A DNA stretch of 64,000 nucleotides. It comes from Leishmania donovani (lineage: Eukaryota; Euglenozoa; Kinetoplastea; Trypanosomatida; Trypanosomatidae). The notes below the pieces were generated by a model, which had not been told where the DNA came from, ran no database searches, and saw nothing but the letters and a program-made list of their open reading frames with translations. Location of the stretch: positions 1,018,553 to 1,082,552 of the forward strand of contig NC_018260.1 in NCBI RefSeq assembly GCF_000227135.1. Direction: 5' to 3'. Below, one piece after another: positions 1 through 11,300 of the stretch. The translations under genes and the position numbers were made by a program. Every line of letters begins with the position of its first letter. Positions within the stretch are counted from its first letter, which is position 1.

Positions 1-2
1 CC

Positions 3-1886
3 GATGAGGAGGGGCCCGCCGCTGCCGCTGCGCTGCCTGGCGCCCCACCGCCGGGGCAGACGCTGCGACCGCGCCACTCTGTGCGGCGGCAGGCAGGCGA
101 GGCGCGGCGAGCGGCTGCCCAGGCGAAGCTGGACGCTCTCGCGAAGCAGCAAGGCATGCTGGACCTCTTTGAGCGGCAGCCGCAGTTTCCTGCAATTCAC
201 ATTGACAAGGCCGCCCGCTGCCATGTGGTGGAACTGTTCAAGGAGATGGTGCTGGACCGCGCCTGGAAACCAGAGGAGGTGTGGGACAAGGCACTCCTGT
301 ACCGCGCGATTCTGGCGGAGCGGCAGGCGTCGTACCCTGCCTCGTACCGGTACATCCTGGACACGGCGCAGGGGGTGAATCTAGCACCACGCGAGAGCGG
401 CATCAGCGATACGGGTAGCAACGGCAGCAGCGTCGATGCACGCTCGTCCAACGAATCTGCTGGCGGCATTGTCGGCCAATCGACCTTGGTCATCCCGAGA
501 GAAGATGACTACATGTACTTTGTGTACCTGGTCCGGCGTTACTACATTGATAACGCGGTAGAAGGGCACGTTGTGCTGCGCTGCCACCGCCAGCCGAACG
601 CGTCAGAGCTGCTCTTCTCTCACCCGCCGCCGAAGGATGAGCAGGAGGTGTTGCGGAGCCTCTACCGTCCTGGCACCGCAACAGCTACGCAGGGAAAGGA
701 CGCGTCTGTCAAGGCCCAAGATGGGGCAGCCGCGGCGCCGCAACAAAGACCGTCAGGAGTTGCCACCATCGCCCGCCCACGGCCTCCGTCTTCCTACCCG
801 CCCATCGAGGCGCTGTGGCGCTGCGAGGAAAACGAAGCACTGTTACGCGTGCTGGTCTTCGGCGAGCTGAACCTGCTCGTGTCAGAAAACCCCTTTGTCC
901 GCTTTCCCAAAGCGCAGGCGTATCTGACGCGACCGTCATCGAGCACTCCCGCGCCTGGAGCCGCGGGAAGCTCCGTGGAAGGGGCAGATGGCTATGGCGG
1001 GCCGCACCAGCAGCGTCGTGGAGGCGGCCACCGTGGCATCGGCAGTGAAGGTGGCATCTCCCTGTCGAGTGTGATCGCGGAGAAGCGCGGCCATCTTCTT
1101 GCGCCGCTGTCTCGTAACGTGGCAATGATGATCGACAGCCGCGCCAACGATGTTCGCCGCCTCCAGCAGCGCTACGAACGCGAGGACACTGCGTCATTCC
1201 AGAAGATGCTTCGCGGCAGCGCACAAGTAGAGGAGAACCCCGGTCTCTACTCGGCCTACTCGGACTGGAGCTACTTCAACCCACGAGCCGTGCGCGCCGA
1301 GGAGCGCGATGCGCTGTCGCGGCAGACCGTTGCGGCCCTCAAGACTTATGACGAAGCCTCCAGGGACATCTATCGCGTCGGATTCGAGGAGGCGGAGGCG
1401 AGGAGCGCCTTCCGTCCCGTGGAGGGGAAGAACAACGCGCCATCGTACGTGCCCACGCTGCCGCACTTCGTGGCGCTGGTGAAGAAGGACCCCCACGTGT
1501 CGTTTCTGAGTCACGTGGCGCTGCCGGAGGAGTATAACACCGCCTCCCATGCTGCTGCGGGAGTCTCGGAGAAGCACCAGCTGGAGAAGCTTGTTGTGCA
1601 ACTCGCTCGCGCGCTGTATCGGATGGCGCTTGAGTTTCACAAGGAGCGATTGCGTCGCGTGAACCGGCAGAAGGTGCAAGTGGCCGCGTCGCTGCTGGAC
1701 CGCTTTATGACGGAGCGCTGGCGGGTACACTGCGTGGCGCACCCGTCGTCAGAGGGCGTACGCGACATGGCACGTCGCTTCAGTGCCTATGTCCCCTTCG
1801 AGGGCCGCATTCTTGACGAGAGCGGGTTCCCAACGGACGCGCGCATGGAGGACTACGAGCGGTGGATGGCGGCGCCGTCGGTGTAG
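3..1886 (+). CDS. Conserved hypothetical protein, 5' end outside the window
   Basis: The reading frame is open from base 3 to the TAG at 1884-1886, so the gene begins upstream and about 627 residues are visible. I do not recognise a family. The visible part starts with an Ala/Arg-rich, probably helical stretch, followed by a conserved-looking block around 150-370 (LDLFERQPQFPAIHID and the segment after it). A Ser/Gly/Pro-rich low-complexity region follows (about 400-1050). The C-terminal part is charged and helical (RALYRMALEFHKERLRRVN) and ends in GFPTDARMEDYERWMAA. No membrane segment or obvious catalytic motif is seen. GC-rich third positions and the long open frame support coding. The GTG at base 81 should not be taken as the start; the true ATG is off the window. 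Confidence 0.8.
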   Translation, partial: DEEGPAAAAALPGAPPPGQTLRPRHSVRRQAGEARRAAAQAKLDALAKQQGMLDLFERQPQFPAIHIDKAARCHVVELFKEMVLDRAWKPEEVWDKALLYRAILAERQASYPASYRYILDTAQGVNLAPRESGISDTGSNGSSVDARSSNESAGGIVGQSTLVIPREDDYMYFVYLVRRYYIDNAVEGHVVLRCHRQPNASELLFSHPPPKDEQEVLRSLYRPGTATATQGKDASVKAQDGAAAAPQQRPSGVATIARPRPPSSYPPIEALWRCEENEALLRVLVFGELNLLVSENPFVRFPKAQAYLTRPSSSTPAPGAAGSSVEGADGYGGPHQQRRGGGHRGIGSEGGISLSSVIAEKRGHLLAPLSRNVAMMIDSRANDVRRLQQRYEREDTASFQKMLRGSAQVEENPGLYSAYSDWSYFNPRAVRAEERDALSRQTVAALKTYDEASRDIYRVGFEEAEARSAFRPVEGKNNAPSYVPTLPHFVALVKKDPHVSFLSHVALPEEYNTASHAAAGVSEKHQLEKLVVQLARALYRMALEFHKERLRRVNRQKVQVAASLLDRFMTERWRVHCVAHPSSEGVRDMARRFSAYVPFEGRILDESGFPTDARMEDYERWMAAPSV

Positions 1887-3487
1887 TCCACCTCCACTCA
1901 CCGTTTCTCCGGGGCGAGCTTTGCTCCGTTTTATGGCGTGTGCCTCACCTCTGAGGACAGGAAGGGGTGGGGGAAAGGGCAGAGCGAGTCGTACGACGGC
2001 CGCGTCTGCCGTCTCTGTTCCACTGAATGCATTCGATGCTCTCTGCGTTTCGGATGAACGTGCAGGCTGCGGCTGCTGCTGAGGATGCCTGACTCGGAGG
2101 GAGGGCTGCATGCCGGCGCGCGCACGCACGCATGTCTGAGTGCAGATGTGTGATCGGCAGCGGCTAGCCTGCGCTCGTTTTCGCTTGAGGACATTGCCGT
2201 TGTTGCTACAGAGTTGATGCCGCCTTAACCACCATGCTTTGTGTTCTTTACTCTGGCGTATGTGCTCTTCATGACGTGATCTGCGAGTGAAGGGAGAGAA
2301 AAGGGGTCGCACACCCATATGTGCGCGGAGACCTTCGCTGAAGTGCGCGAGTTTGGAGATGTAAGGGAGAGTTTGGTGGAGAGAGGGAGGGACCTTCAGA
2401 GGAGGCACCCGAGGTGGATGAGGTGCGAGTGTGTCTTCTCGTCGAACCTCCTCCCCTTACTCTCGCCATCACCTTCTGCTCCTGCTCTTCCTGACTTCAT
2501 TTGCTTGATGTCTTGTCCTACTCGTCACCCCACCTCGTAATGACCCCGAAAAAAACAAAGGATATGGTGGATGCAATGGCACAAAGATCGTCTCATGCAT
2601 TCTCTCAGACAAATTCGTGGCGCTGAGTGGACTAGCAAGCTGTGCGCTCAGCGGAGACTCGCTGAACTTGAAGACCGATTTGCAAATCTGCGACGATCGC
2701 TGCCTGGGCGACCACGTCTCTTGAACGAGTGAGACAACTGAAGACGGGCATCGGAGAGTTTTTGCGCTGACACCAACAGCCCCACACGCTCCTGATGCAA
2801 CCGATGTGGTACTCCCACACGTTTTACCTAGCCCCCCCCCCCCAACCCTCTCCCGCTCCTCGGTCCTTCAGCCTCTCTTCATCCACGCCCTCTTGCGCAT
2901 TTTTTTGCGTGTTCTGTGCCGTTTCCCCTGACGCCGTTTTTGCACGGCACACGGTGTTACACTTGCGTACCCGACCACTGCGCCACGCAGGTTCCTTCAC
3001 CCCTGGCAAACTTAGTCACGCTTTCCCCACACTCAGACACGACGTACACGGATACCGACAGTACGTTTTCATTCTTCTTTTTGGCCATCTGCTGTCTGCG
3101 CACTATCGGTCGCTTGTCTACAGAATTTTCTGAAGACCAAGCCCTCATTGTTTTTCTCTCTCCCTCTCCCTCTCACGCTTTCGTGTCTTCGCGGCTCCCC
3201 CTCAGGCGACGGCCGCCGGCTGCCGAAGTTCGCATTCAGTCGTCAACCCTTCTGCACCCCTCCACCTCTCTGCTGCCCTTCGAGCTGGGGGGGGGGCTGG
3301 CATTCTTTTCGCCATTGTTCTCACGCTCCTTCAGTTGACCGCACTGCAGCCGTTGGAGCTCCCGCAGCATCGCAAAAAAAAAAACGAAAGGGTAACAGCT
3401 GCGCAACTGCTCGCTGACCACATTGCCCCGTACGTCTGTGTCTGCGTCCCACATTTCGGCGTGCAGCTTCGACGGAGAAGCTGGGGC
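1887..3487. other. Intergenic region, 1.6 kb, no gene seen
   Basis: Stop-rich, pyrimidine-rich DNA with homopolymer C and T runs (for example 2830-2841 and 3150-3175). It should hold the 3' UTR of the first gene and the 5' UTR and splice acceptor of the next. The short frames here are not convincing. Confidence 0.6.
3333..3334 (+). promoter_or_regulatory. Candidate spliced-leader acceptor AG for the UAP gene
   Basis: An AG follows a pyrimidine-rich stretch (TTCTCACGCTCCTTCAG) 154 bases upstream of the ATG at 3488. This is a normal distance for a trypanosomatid 5' UTR. Other AGs nearby, such as 3368-3369, are possible. Confidence 0.4.
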
Positions 3488-5203
3488 ATGCCCTCGAAGG
3501 CCGCACTGCTGACTGTCTTGGCGGGGAGTGGCCAGGAGCATCTCGTTGACGACTACGACGCGCTTTCGCCATCAGAGCAGACGACACTGGCGACTCAAAT
3601 TCTGTCGTACACGAATGCGCAGTGGAAGCACATGAACGTGATTCTGCGAGACAGCCTGCGCCACCTGAATTCGAGCAACGCCGCGGCAGGTACAGGAGGG
3701 GGCAACGCTGCGAAGGCTGCCTCACAGATTACGCCTCCTCCGGCGGACACGATCATCAATGTTCCTGCTCTCCTCGCCAAGAGGCCCAGCGAGCTGGAAG
3801 CTATCCGAGCCGCTGGCATGCGCGTGGTCGCGAACGGTGAGGGGGCGGTGCTGCTGATGGCGGGCGGAAGCGGCACCCGTCTTGGCATGACCATCCCAAA
3901 AGGTATGCTCGAGTGCGACAAGCTCGTCAGCGGACGCTCGCTCTTTGCGTACCACTGCCAGCGCATCCGCAAGATGGAGAGGATGGCCGCTGCCGCTGCC
4001 GCATCGCCATCGCAGTCGTCTGCTGTAGCTGCAGCAGGTGGTGCGTCCGTGCCAGTGGGCGCCGGCCGTGGGACAATGCCGCTGCTGGTCACGACGTCAG
4101 ACCAGAATGACACCGTGACGCGGCAGTTTTTTCACGAACATAACTTCTTTGGGCTGCTTCCCGATCAGGTGTTCTTTTCTCGTCAATGCTCACTCCCGTG
4201 CTACGACGAGGCGACAGGGCGAGTGCTGATGGAGGCGAGAGGCAGTATTTGCCTCGCACCGGGCGGTAACGCCGGCGTCTACGAGAGTTTGGCCAAGGCG
4301 TCCGCCACAACGTCTGGCAGCCAGAGCGTGCTGGCGCAAATCGAAGCACGGGGCGTGCGCTATGTTCAAATCGTGAGTGTGGACAACATCCTCGCCAGGG
4401 TGGGTGATCCGTACTTCTTCGGCGTGGCCGCATCATGCCAGGCTGAGGTAGTCCTCAAGACGGTGCCAAAGGTGTCAGCGGCCGAGAAAGTCGGTGTCGT
4501 GGCGCAGGTGGACGGCGAATGGGCCGTCGTCGAGTACACGGAGATCGGGGATAGACGTTCCGCCGAAAAAGATCCGGCAACGGGCGAGCTTGCTTTCAAC
4601 TGCGGCAACATCGCTTCCCACTGCTGCTCCCTTGATTTTCTGGCGTTTGCTGCCACGTACATGGAGACGAGCACCTTTTACCACGCAGCCCGCAAGACGA
4701 TTCCGACCATTAACGGCCCCGCCCCCGCGATCAAGCTTGAGGCGTTTATCTTTGACGTCTTCCGCTACGCGAAGGACGTACCGAGTCGGGCGGAGCGAGC
4801 CAAGAAGGCGCCGCTGCCGGACGCATTGCAGATTCTGCAGGTGGACCGCAGCATGGAGTTTGCGCCGATTAAGAACGCTGATGGCGCTGCCGCGGACACG
4901 CCAATGACCGCCGCTCAGCTGCTCTTGGACCTGCACACCAAATGGGTGGCCGAGGCTATCGAAGCGGCTCCGGGGACCTGTGCAGCGGCTTCAATCAGCA
5001 CGCCGGGAATGTACACGACACAGGAGCGCGCGACGGCGCTCCAGCGACTACGTGACGGGCAGTGTTGCTGGGAAATCTCTCCTCTCGTCTCGTATGAGGG
5101 CGAGGGGCTCGCGGCATACGTAGGGCAGTTGATTCACCGATCTGCCACTGGCATCGGTGTCTTAGGCCTGGAAGAGACAACAGCGGGCACGGCGAGCATA
5201 TGA
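3488..5203 (+). CDS. UAP1: UDP-N-acetylglucosamine pyrophosphorylase
   Basis: Predicted to make UDP-GlcNAc and pyrophosphate from UTP and GlcNAc-1-phosphate, feeding N-glycan and GPI-anchor synthesis. The 571-residue protein carries the eukaryotic pyrophosphorylase signature LLMAGGSGTRLGMTIPKGM at residues 122-140. This is the nucleotide-binding loop with its conserved Arg and Lys. Downstream are family blocks such as VQIVSVDNILARVGDP and ECVL-like/AFNCGNIASHC motifs. An Ala/Ser-rich insertion follows about residue 160 and accounts for the excess over the roughly 500-520 residues of animal and yeast enzymes. I start at ATG 3488 rather than at the upstream in-frame TTG, because the extra segment crosses a purine tract and has no similarity to the family. 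The C terminus (GTASI) is not a classical SKL signal, so glycosomal import cannot be claimed from sequence. Confidence 0.93.
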   Translation: MPSKAALLTVLAGSGQEHLVDDYDALSPSEQTTLATQILSYTNAQWKHMNVILRDSLRHLNSSNAAAGTGGGNAAKAASQITPPPADTIINVPALLAKRPSELEAIRAAGMRVVANGEGAVLLMAGGSGTRLGMTIPKGMLECDKLVSGRSLFAYHCQRIRKMERMAAAAAASPSQSSAVAAAGGASVPVGAGRGTMPLLVTTSDQNDTVTRQFFHEHNFFGLLPDQVFFSRQCSLPCYDEATGRVLMEARGSICLAPGGNAGVYESLAKASATTSGSQSVLAQIEARGVRYVQIVSVDNILARVGDPYFFGVAASCQAEVVLKTVPKVSAAEKVGVVAQVDGEWAVVEYTEIGDRRSAEKDPATGELAFNCGNIASHCCSLDFLAFAATYMETSTFYHAARKTIPTINGPAPAIKLEAFIFDVFRYAKDVPSRAERAKKAPLPDALQILQVDRSMEFAPIKNADGAAADTPMTAAQLLLDLHTKWVAEAIEAAPGTCAAASISTPGMYTTQERATALQRLRDGQCCWEISPLVSYEGEGLAAYVGQLIHRSATGIGVLGLEETTAGTASI

Positions 5204-5706
5204 CAGCGAAATCGAGACGAAAGGGGACAACGAGACGTGCTGGTTTCCTTTGCAGACGACTACAGGTGCACCACAGGACCCCGCTTTGTGCCTCTCGGTG
5301 GATCCTCTGAGCTCATCTTCGGCCCTCTTTTGCGTGCAGGCTTCCAGATCGTCGTCCCCACTTTTCTCCTCAAGGCAGGCGCTCCCACCACTGATGAACG
5401 CGCGCACGTACGTCGTTAACTTAATTTGCAACCGCTTCGCTTTCTCTTCTCTTCATGGCGACAAGGGCGTGCGTGCGTTCGACCTTCTGCACAGCCCCGT
5501 TTTCGCTGTTCTCTCCCCTGTGAGCGTGCGTGTTGAGTCTGTGCCTTCTTTTTCGCTTTAGGGGGGGGGGGGCTGCGGATTCCACCTTTGTGTGACGAAC
5601 TTCCCCCCTCCTCATGGCCCCTCAGCACGGGTCCAACAGAGGTGGGAGATGCCGTATGACGATGTACCTGGGTACAGGTGCTGTCTGTTGCACACCACGC
5701 TGTTAA

Positions 5707-6047
5707 TGTGGTACTCTACACCACTGTCCGTGCCGGCTTGTGCTGTAAGGGCGCCCGACCCGGCGCTATGCCTGGTGTGCTACGCGCGATGTGCGGATCG
5801 CTCGACGCTCATATCACGCCCCGTCTCCCTCTGTGGCCGTGCACGCAGTGACCTGATTACGCACATCTCCCTTGAGCGACATGGCCTTTCCCCGCCGACT
5901 GACCATCGCTGCCCCCTATGCCCCTTCACAAGGACAAGCTGCGGGCTCTTTGTGCGCCGGCACATGCGTCTCCGCGGGGCCCCTTCCGCTTGACACACCG
6001 ACTCCTGCCCAGGGGCGTGCGGGCTGAGGAGAGGGCGGAGTGCCCCT
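5707..6047. repeat. Repeat segment A, copy 1
   Basis: These 341 bases recur at 6147-6487 (offset 440) with no difference that I can see. The copy runs straight into the N gap at 6048, so its right end is unknown. Its left end may lie further upstream, because the bases before 6147 in copy 2 are also hidden by Ns. Confidence 0.9.
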
Positions 6048-6146
6048 NNNNNNNNNNNNNNNNNNNNNNNNNNNNNNNNNNNNNNNNNNNNNNNNNNNNN
6101 NNNNNNNNNNNNNNNNNNNNNNNNNNNNNNNNNNNNNNNNNNNNNN
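6048..6146. other. Assembly gap (99 N)
   Basis: A run of 99 N between two identical 341-base segments. The uniform size, the same as the second gap, suggests a placeholder rather than a measured length. Confidence 0.98.
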
Positions 6147-7303
6147 TGTGGTACTCTACACCACTGTCCGTGCCGGCTTGTGCTGTAAGGGCGCCCGACC
6201 CGGCGCTATGCCTGGTGTGCTACGCGCGATGTGCGGATCGCTCGACGCTCATATCACGCCCCGTCTCCCTCTGTGGCCGTGCACGCAGTGACCTGATTAC
6301 GCACATCTCCCTTGAGCGACATGGCCTTTCCCCGCCGACTGACCATCGCTGCCCCCTATGCCCCTTCACAAGGACAAGCTGCGGGCTCTTTGTGCGCCGG
6401 CACATGCGTCTCCGCGGGGCCCCTTCCGCTTGACACACCGACTCCTGCCCAGGGGCGTGCGGGCTGAGGAGAGGGCGGAGTGCCCCTGCCGCCACAGACT
6501 CATGGCATCGCTCCACCTGTCGCTGCGCGTGCGGGCACGACTCCGCGACAGCGACACCGTGCTTAAGCAGACCCCGCCATGCCACAAGGCGAGCACGGTG
6601 CGCACGCGCTGTCAAGCAGAGCTGGCATGGCGCATCGCACCCAGGCAAGGCATCAAGAGGGGCGCAGAGCAGGATTGCCCCACGGGCAAGACGTGGAGCG
6701 ATGCACACGAATCAGCTCCATAGTGCATGCGCGCGAAGCATGCAGCATCTCCTGCATCTGACCGGTGCGGGCTGATGAGGCGCAGATGCCAAAGGCATCG
6801 TGAAGGCACCCTCGAGCTCCACCACCGGGTCCTCCAGACTCCCACGTGCAGAGCCTCCACACCATATTATGGGATGCCGCCGCTTGAAGCGACTGAGGGG
6901 ACGAAGCGTGGCACACAGGCAGGGGGGGCGTAGGACCTCGGGGGGGGGGCCTGGCCCTGAGGCTGGCGGACTTCGTCCCTGCGCTCATCCGGCATGCGCC
7001 CTGGCCACCCCCCGTTGCCCGCACGGCAGACGCTACTGCCTCGGCTCTAGACGACGACCCTGGACGTCGCTCGCTTTAGATGAGGGCATTCAACCCACAC
7101 GCGTCTCCATGTGGAGCCGATCGCGCCGCACGCATGCAGGGAAGGGACGAGGAAGGAGAGGGAGGCCCCGCTAGGCGCACGGCTTCGATTCGACGGCAGA
7201 CGACGAGGGAGGCAGCCTGCAGCGCAGCAGGCGCAGGTGCACTGTGGCTGTGTAATGCGCACGTTTTGTTGGCTTGTTCATGGTAGAATGGACGCGCTGA
7301 AAC
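6147..7303. repeat. Most complete copy of the intergenic repeat unit (segments A and B)
   Basis: This copy carries segment A (6147-6487), a unique middle part (6488-6965) and segment B (6966-7238 plus a diverged tail to 7303). Segment B recurs at 7403-7675. If the copies are tandem, the unit is at least about 1.1 kb. The unit has no long open frame, is GC-rich, and is unlike the SIDER2 copies further along. It could be an unrecognised degenerate retroposon or a Leishmania-specific intergenic repeat. Confidence 0.75.
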
Positions 7304-7402
7304 NNNNNNNNNNNNNNNNNNNNNNNNNNNNNNNNNNNNNNNNNNNNNNNNNNNNNNNNNNNNNNNNNNNNNNNNNNNNNNNNNNNNNNNNNNNNNNNNN
7401 NN
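7304..7402. other. Assembly gap (99 N)
   Basis: The second 99-N placeholder. It lies between copy 2 of the repeat and the last partial copy. Confidence 0.98.
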
Positions 7403-7740
7403 GCGGACTTCGTCCCTGCGCTCATCCGGCATGCGCCCTGGCCACCCCCCGTTGCCCGCACGGCAGACGCTACTGCCTCGGCTCTAGACGACGACCCTGG
7501 ACGTCGCTCGCTTTAGATGAGGGCATGCAACCCACACGCGTCTCCATGTGGAGCCGATCGCGCCGCACGCATGCAGGGAAGGGACGAGGAAGGAGAGGGA
7601 GGCCCCGCTAGGCGCACGGCTTCGATTCGACGGCAGACGACGAGGGAGGCAGCCTGCAGCGCAGCAGGCGCAGGTACGCTCTGGTCGTGGTATGTGCGTA
7701 TACTTGTGGACTTGTTTGTCGGCGAATGTGGACAATTTGA
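7403..7740. repeat. Repeat segment B, last partial copy
   Basis: 7403-7675 matches 6966-7238 (offset 437). I noticed one substitution, T at 7090 against G at 7527. Beyond 7675 the tails are related but diverged (both go through a GTGG...TGCG...TTGT pattern). This argues for genuinely separate copies rather than the same reads assembled twice. The copy ends in an A-rich stretch near 7745-7757. Confidence 0.8.
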
Positions 7741-8295
7741 CGAGACGAAAAATAAATGACGTGTATGCGTATGATTGAAGCTGGAATCGCTTCCGCCGTC
7801 AGAAAGAAGAAATGGCGATCCACGTCGTGGTGCACAGGCAGCGCTGCCCATGAAGGATAGACCGTGCACAAGAAGCTCGCGGCTTGTTTTTGGTTTTGTT
7901 GGTGCAGTTGGTACGACATGTGCCAATGCATGTGCCCTTCTTCCGTTCCTCCGCATGGACACTCGTTTACTTCCTCGCTTCCTTCGGTTCTTCGCTGACT
8001 CCCCCCTCCCCTCCCCATCGCCCACGCGCATCGTCTCTTTGTCGTTTGTTTCCGCAACGCCCCATTATCGCATCATCATGTGGCGGCTGGTCAGTGACTC
8101 CGTCGCCACTGATCCCCATTGTACTGGAAGAGCGCACGGCTCGCGTGTACGTCTAATATTTTTTTTCGCGGTGTTGCTGTGCCCTCGCCTCCTCCCCTTC
8201 TCCCCTCTGGTCGGAGGCTCTTTGAGCCACGCAGACACGCATCGCGCATCTTCCTGCCGTTATTGTTCCTGTCCCTCTTCCTGCTGTTTGTGCAC

Positions 8296-8297
8296 AG
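8296..8297 (+). promoter_or_regulatory. Candidate spliced-leader acceptor AG for the RRP12-like gene
   Basis: An AG after a long T/C-rich tract (about 8157-8295), 38 bases before the ATG at 8336. Confidence 0.4.
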
Positions 8298-8335
8298 CCG
8301 CTTCTTCCCTCCCCCCACGCACCGCTTTTGTGAGA

Positions 8336-11300
8336 ATGGTGGGCCGACTGAAGCCCTCAACAGGGGCCTTGTCTGATCGGGCCAGCTTTGGTCTCCGCCG
8401 CACAAAGAAGGGGGCCAACCTCAGTCGCAAGCAGGTATTCGAGGCGCAGCAGAAGATATGGAAACAGAAGCAGCGCACCGCAGAGGAGGAGGCGAAGGCC
8501 GCCAAGCGGGAGCGGATGGCGCAAATCCAGAAGGCAAAGAACAAGAAGATCCACCACGTCTTTGACAAAACTACCCTGCATGCCGTTCAAGATGGCCTCA
8601 CGAGCGCCATCGAGATGCTCGGGCAGAAGGTCAGTCCGCTTGCCCTGTTCATCAGCGCCTTCACGGCCTTGTCCAAGGCGCCAGACCAGCGCCACGTGCC
8701 GTACATGCTGTCGATCATGACCGCCTGCGTCCCGCAGCTGACGCAAGGTGTCTTGCTGCATCAGTTGCAGGCGTGCTTCGGCCTGTGCGACCAGCTGATG
8801 GCCGAGTATGGCACAAACAACACCCTCGTTGTCGCCAAGTCGTTGAAGCTCGCTGTCACTGTTCTCCTCTCCATTGAACCGCCCACGGTGGAGCAGTTGC
8901 AGCTTCTGGAGAAGCTGGAACCGAGCAAGCTGCAGACGGAGGCCATGAAGCTGTACCTGTCCAGCTTCCGCAAGGTGCTCGAGACGAACGCCCTCTGTAC
9001 GCGCGATGCCGGAAGCCCCGCCCCCCGCAAGGATCCGGCATCGGCCCTCTACAGCCTCAACCCTCGACAGCGCTTCTTTTGCGCTGGTCTGCCTGTTTTT
9101 GTGCGTGTGTGCCTGCGCAACCTCTCCGAGACCCCCGCCGCCGTCGTGGCTGCTGTCATGGCCGAGCTGACGCTGCTCTTTGACCATGCGCTTTCGCCGT
9201 ACATTGTCGAGTCGCAAGAGGGCCAGCGGTGCCTCGACGGGCTCTTGTCGGAGGAGCTGCTGTCGCTGCTAAAGCCGCTGCATCAGCAGTGCTGGGGAAT
9301 GTCCATGGAGCTGCTGGCGACTGTCTTCAAGCGGATGAGCTACTTGAAGCGCGTGCAGCCGCCACCACAGGAGGTCGCCAAGGCGCATGCCGAGCACGCG
9401 GCGAGCATTGGTAAGACCACCAGCGCAACACCGCACGGCCTCGATCGCACGCAGACGTACATTGCCTTCACAGATCGATTTCCGTCTGTGCCGTTCCTTG
9501 TTCAGGTGCTGAATAAGCTTCGCGTCATGGATGACTCCTCCCTGAATGCCAAGGTGGAACGCGCGCTCGTGGCGGTGGGGTGCTGCATGTACATGCGCGA
9601 GTTCACCGAGCTCCTCGACTTTGATCCCCGCGCCGCATACAAGGCGGAGACTTTGCTAGATGAAGATGCGGCAGAGCAGGCGGCGACCCTCTGGTCGACA
9701 AGCTACTTGCTGAACGTGTGGCGCCGCACCTCCTCACATGACTCGCTGCCGTTTCTCATTCAGCACTTCTTCCCGTTGATTCAGTTTTGCAGCAGGATGG
9801 CCGTGGACTCTGAGAAGGAGCAGCGCGTTGAGGAGTTCACGCGGTGGTCGGCGCTGCAGGTGCAATACTGGCGCGTCGCCGCGGGCTTCTGTCACTACCC
9901 GGTGGAGGTCACGCTTGAGTCGTTTCGCGACCTGGCCAAGCAGCTTGTCGGCCTCCTCTCGAGTCCGGTCTTTGTGAACACGAGCGCGTCTGCGATTCAT
10001 GTGCTTTGCAGTGGCTACAACGCTCTCAGGCGCGCCGAGCAGGATGACGACGATGACGACGACGGCCTCGACGTCACGGAAGTCCTGCCCGACGACCTGC
10101 GTGGCGAAGTCCCTAGGAGCACCGCGGCGCAGCGCCAGCAGCGTCGCCTTCGCAAAAACGCGCTCGACGAGGACCTCTACGTGCTCTCCGTCACCGACCC
10201 AGGGTGGAACCCGCACCGGTACCACAACATCACCCAGGCGTACGCCGAGCTTGTGTGCGACACGATTTTCGCCAAGTTCAGCGCGAACATTATGCCAAAG
10301 CTGTGCAACACCTTCGAAGCACACGATTCCACAGCTGTCCTGCTGGCGATCCAGAGCTTCTCGACAGTGTGCAACAAGCGCGTCATGGCAACCATTCTGG
10401 AGGGCATTCTCAACGTCAGCTCGAACATCGCGGCGCAAACAGCGCGAAACGCCAGCGGCAGCAAGGCAGGCAACGCCCCGCTCGCCTCCAAGCGCCGTGT
10501 TATTCTGGATATCGCGTGCGCCGTGGTGCCGCAGCTGTCGCCGGAGAACGTCATGACCCTCTTCCAGGACATTATCGAGCCTGTCCTGATGGATCCCGCA
10601 CCAGAATCACGGCTTTTGCAAAAGAAGGCGTACAAGCTCCTCTACGCCATGTTTGAACACCGCATCAAGGACATCTTTCCAGTGCTGCAGCGCGTCCTGG
10701 GGCTGCTCTCCGTCAGTCGCCAGCACGTCACCGTCTCTGGTCTGAAGATGCGCATTCGCTGCCTTTCCTGGGCCCTCGATGCCTGCAAGATGTATTGCCC
10801 TGCTGAGCTGCTGCCCACCATCCGCTCCCTCGTCGGTGAGGTTGTCCTTTTCTCGCGTGAGCGCTCGAGCGAGACGCGGGCGATGACGATGGATGTGCTG
10901 GATAAGATGCAGCGCTACATGACCGCCGCCGGCGCCCCAGTGAATGCGCTGCTGCTTATGGTAATAGCCGGGCTCTCGGGCAAGACCGCGATGATGGTGT
11001 CAAGCGCAGTGGTGTGCATGGCGAAGGTGGTGTATCTGACGCATAATGAGTTGCCAGAGTCGGACCTGCAGGCCGCCATGGCTATCGGGTTCCAGCTTAT
11101 GGAATCGAAAGACGTCGAAGTGCGCACGGCGGCAGCCATTTTCGCCCGCATGGCGCTCAAGCTGGCGAAGCGAAGCCCCGCCGTGAAGGCGGCTGTCGCC
11201 ACAGCGCTGCCGAAGCTGCTCTACGCCATCGCCCTTGTGACGTCGCAGCCGAGTGTGTCGAGCAACACGCGCATGCAGCTCCGCGTACTGCTGGAGAAGT

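Larger units (their letters stand above)
5204..8335. other. Intergenic region dominated by a tandem repeat and two assembly gaps
   Basis: A 3.1 kb spacer between the UAP and RRP12-like genes. It begins with ordinary pyrimidine-rich UTR-like DNA to about 5600. The repeat block follows to about 7740, and then the 5' flank of the RRP12-like gene. The +strand frames inside the repeat are short, overlapping and run into the N blocks, so I call no gene. Confidence 0.7.

Noticed and set aside
5918..6723. Open frames inside the intergenic repeat
   Set aside because: They include N blocks, occur in several phases on both strands and repeat because the DNA repeats, so they are not evidence of a gene.
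7775..8335. 187-codon in-frame extension of the RRP12-like protein
   Set aside because: The extension crosses T-runs and the likely splice acceptor and does not resemble Rrp12. The ATG at 8336 begins the basic N terminus expected.
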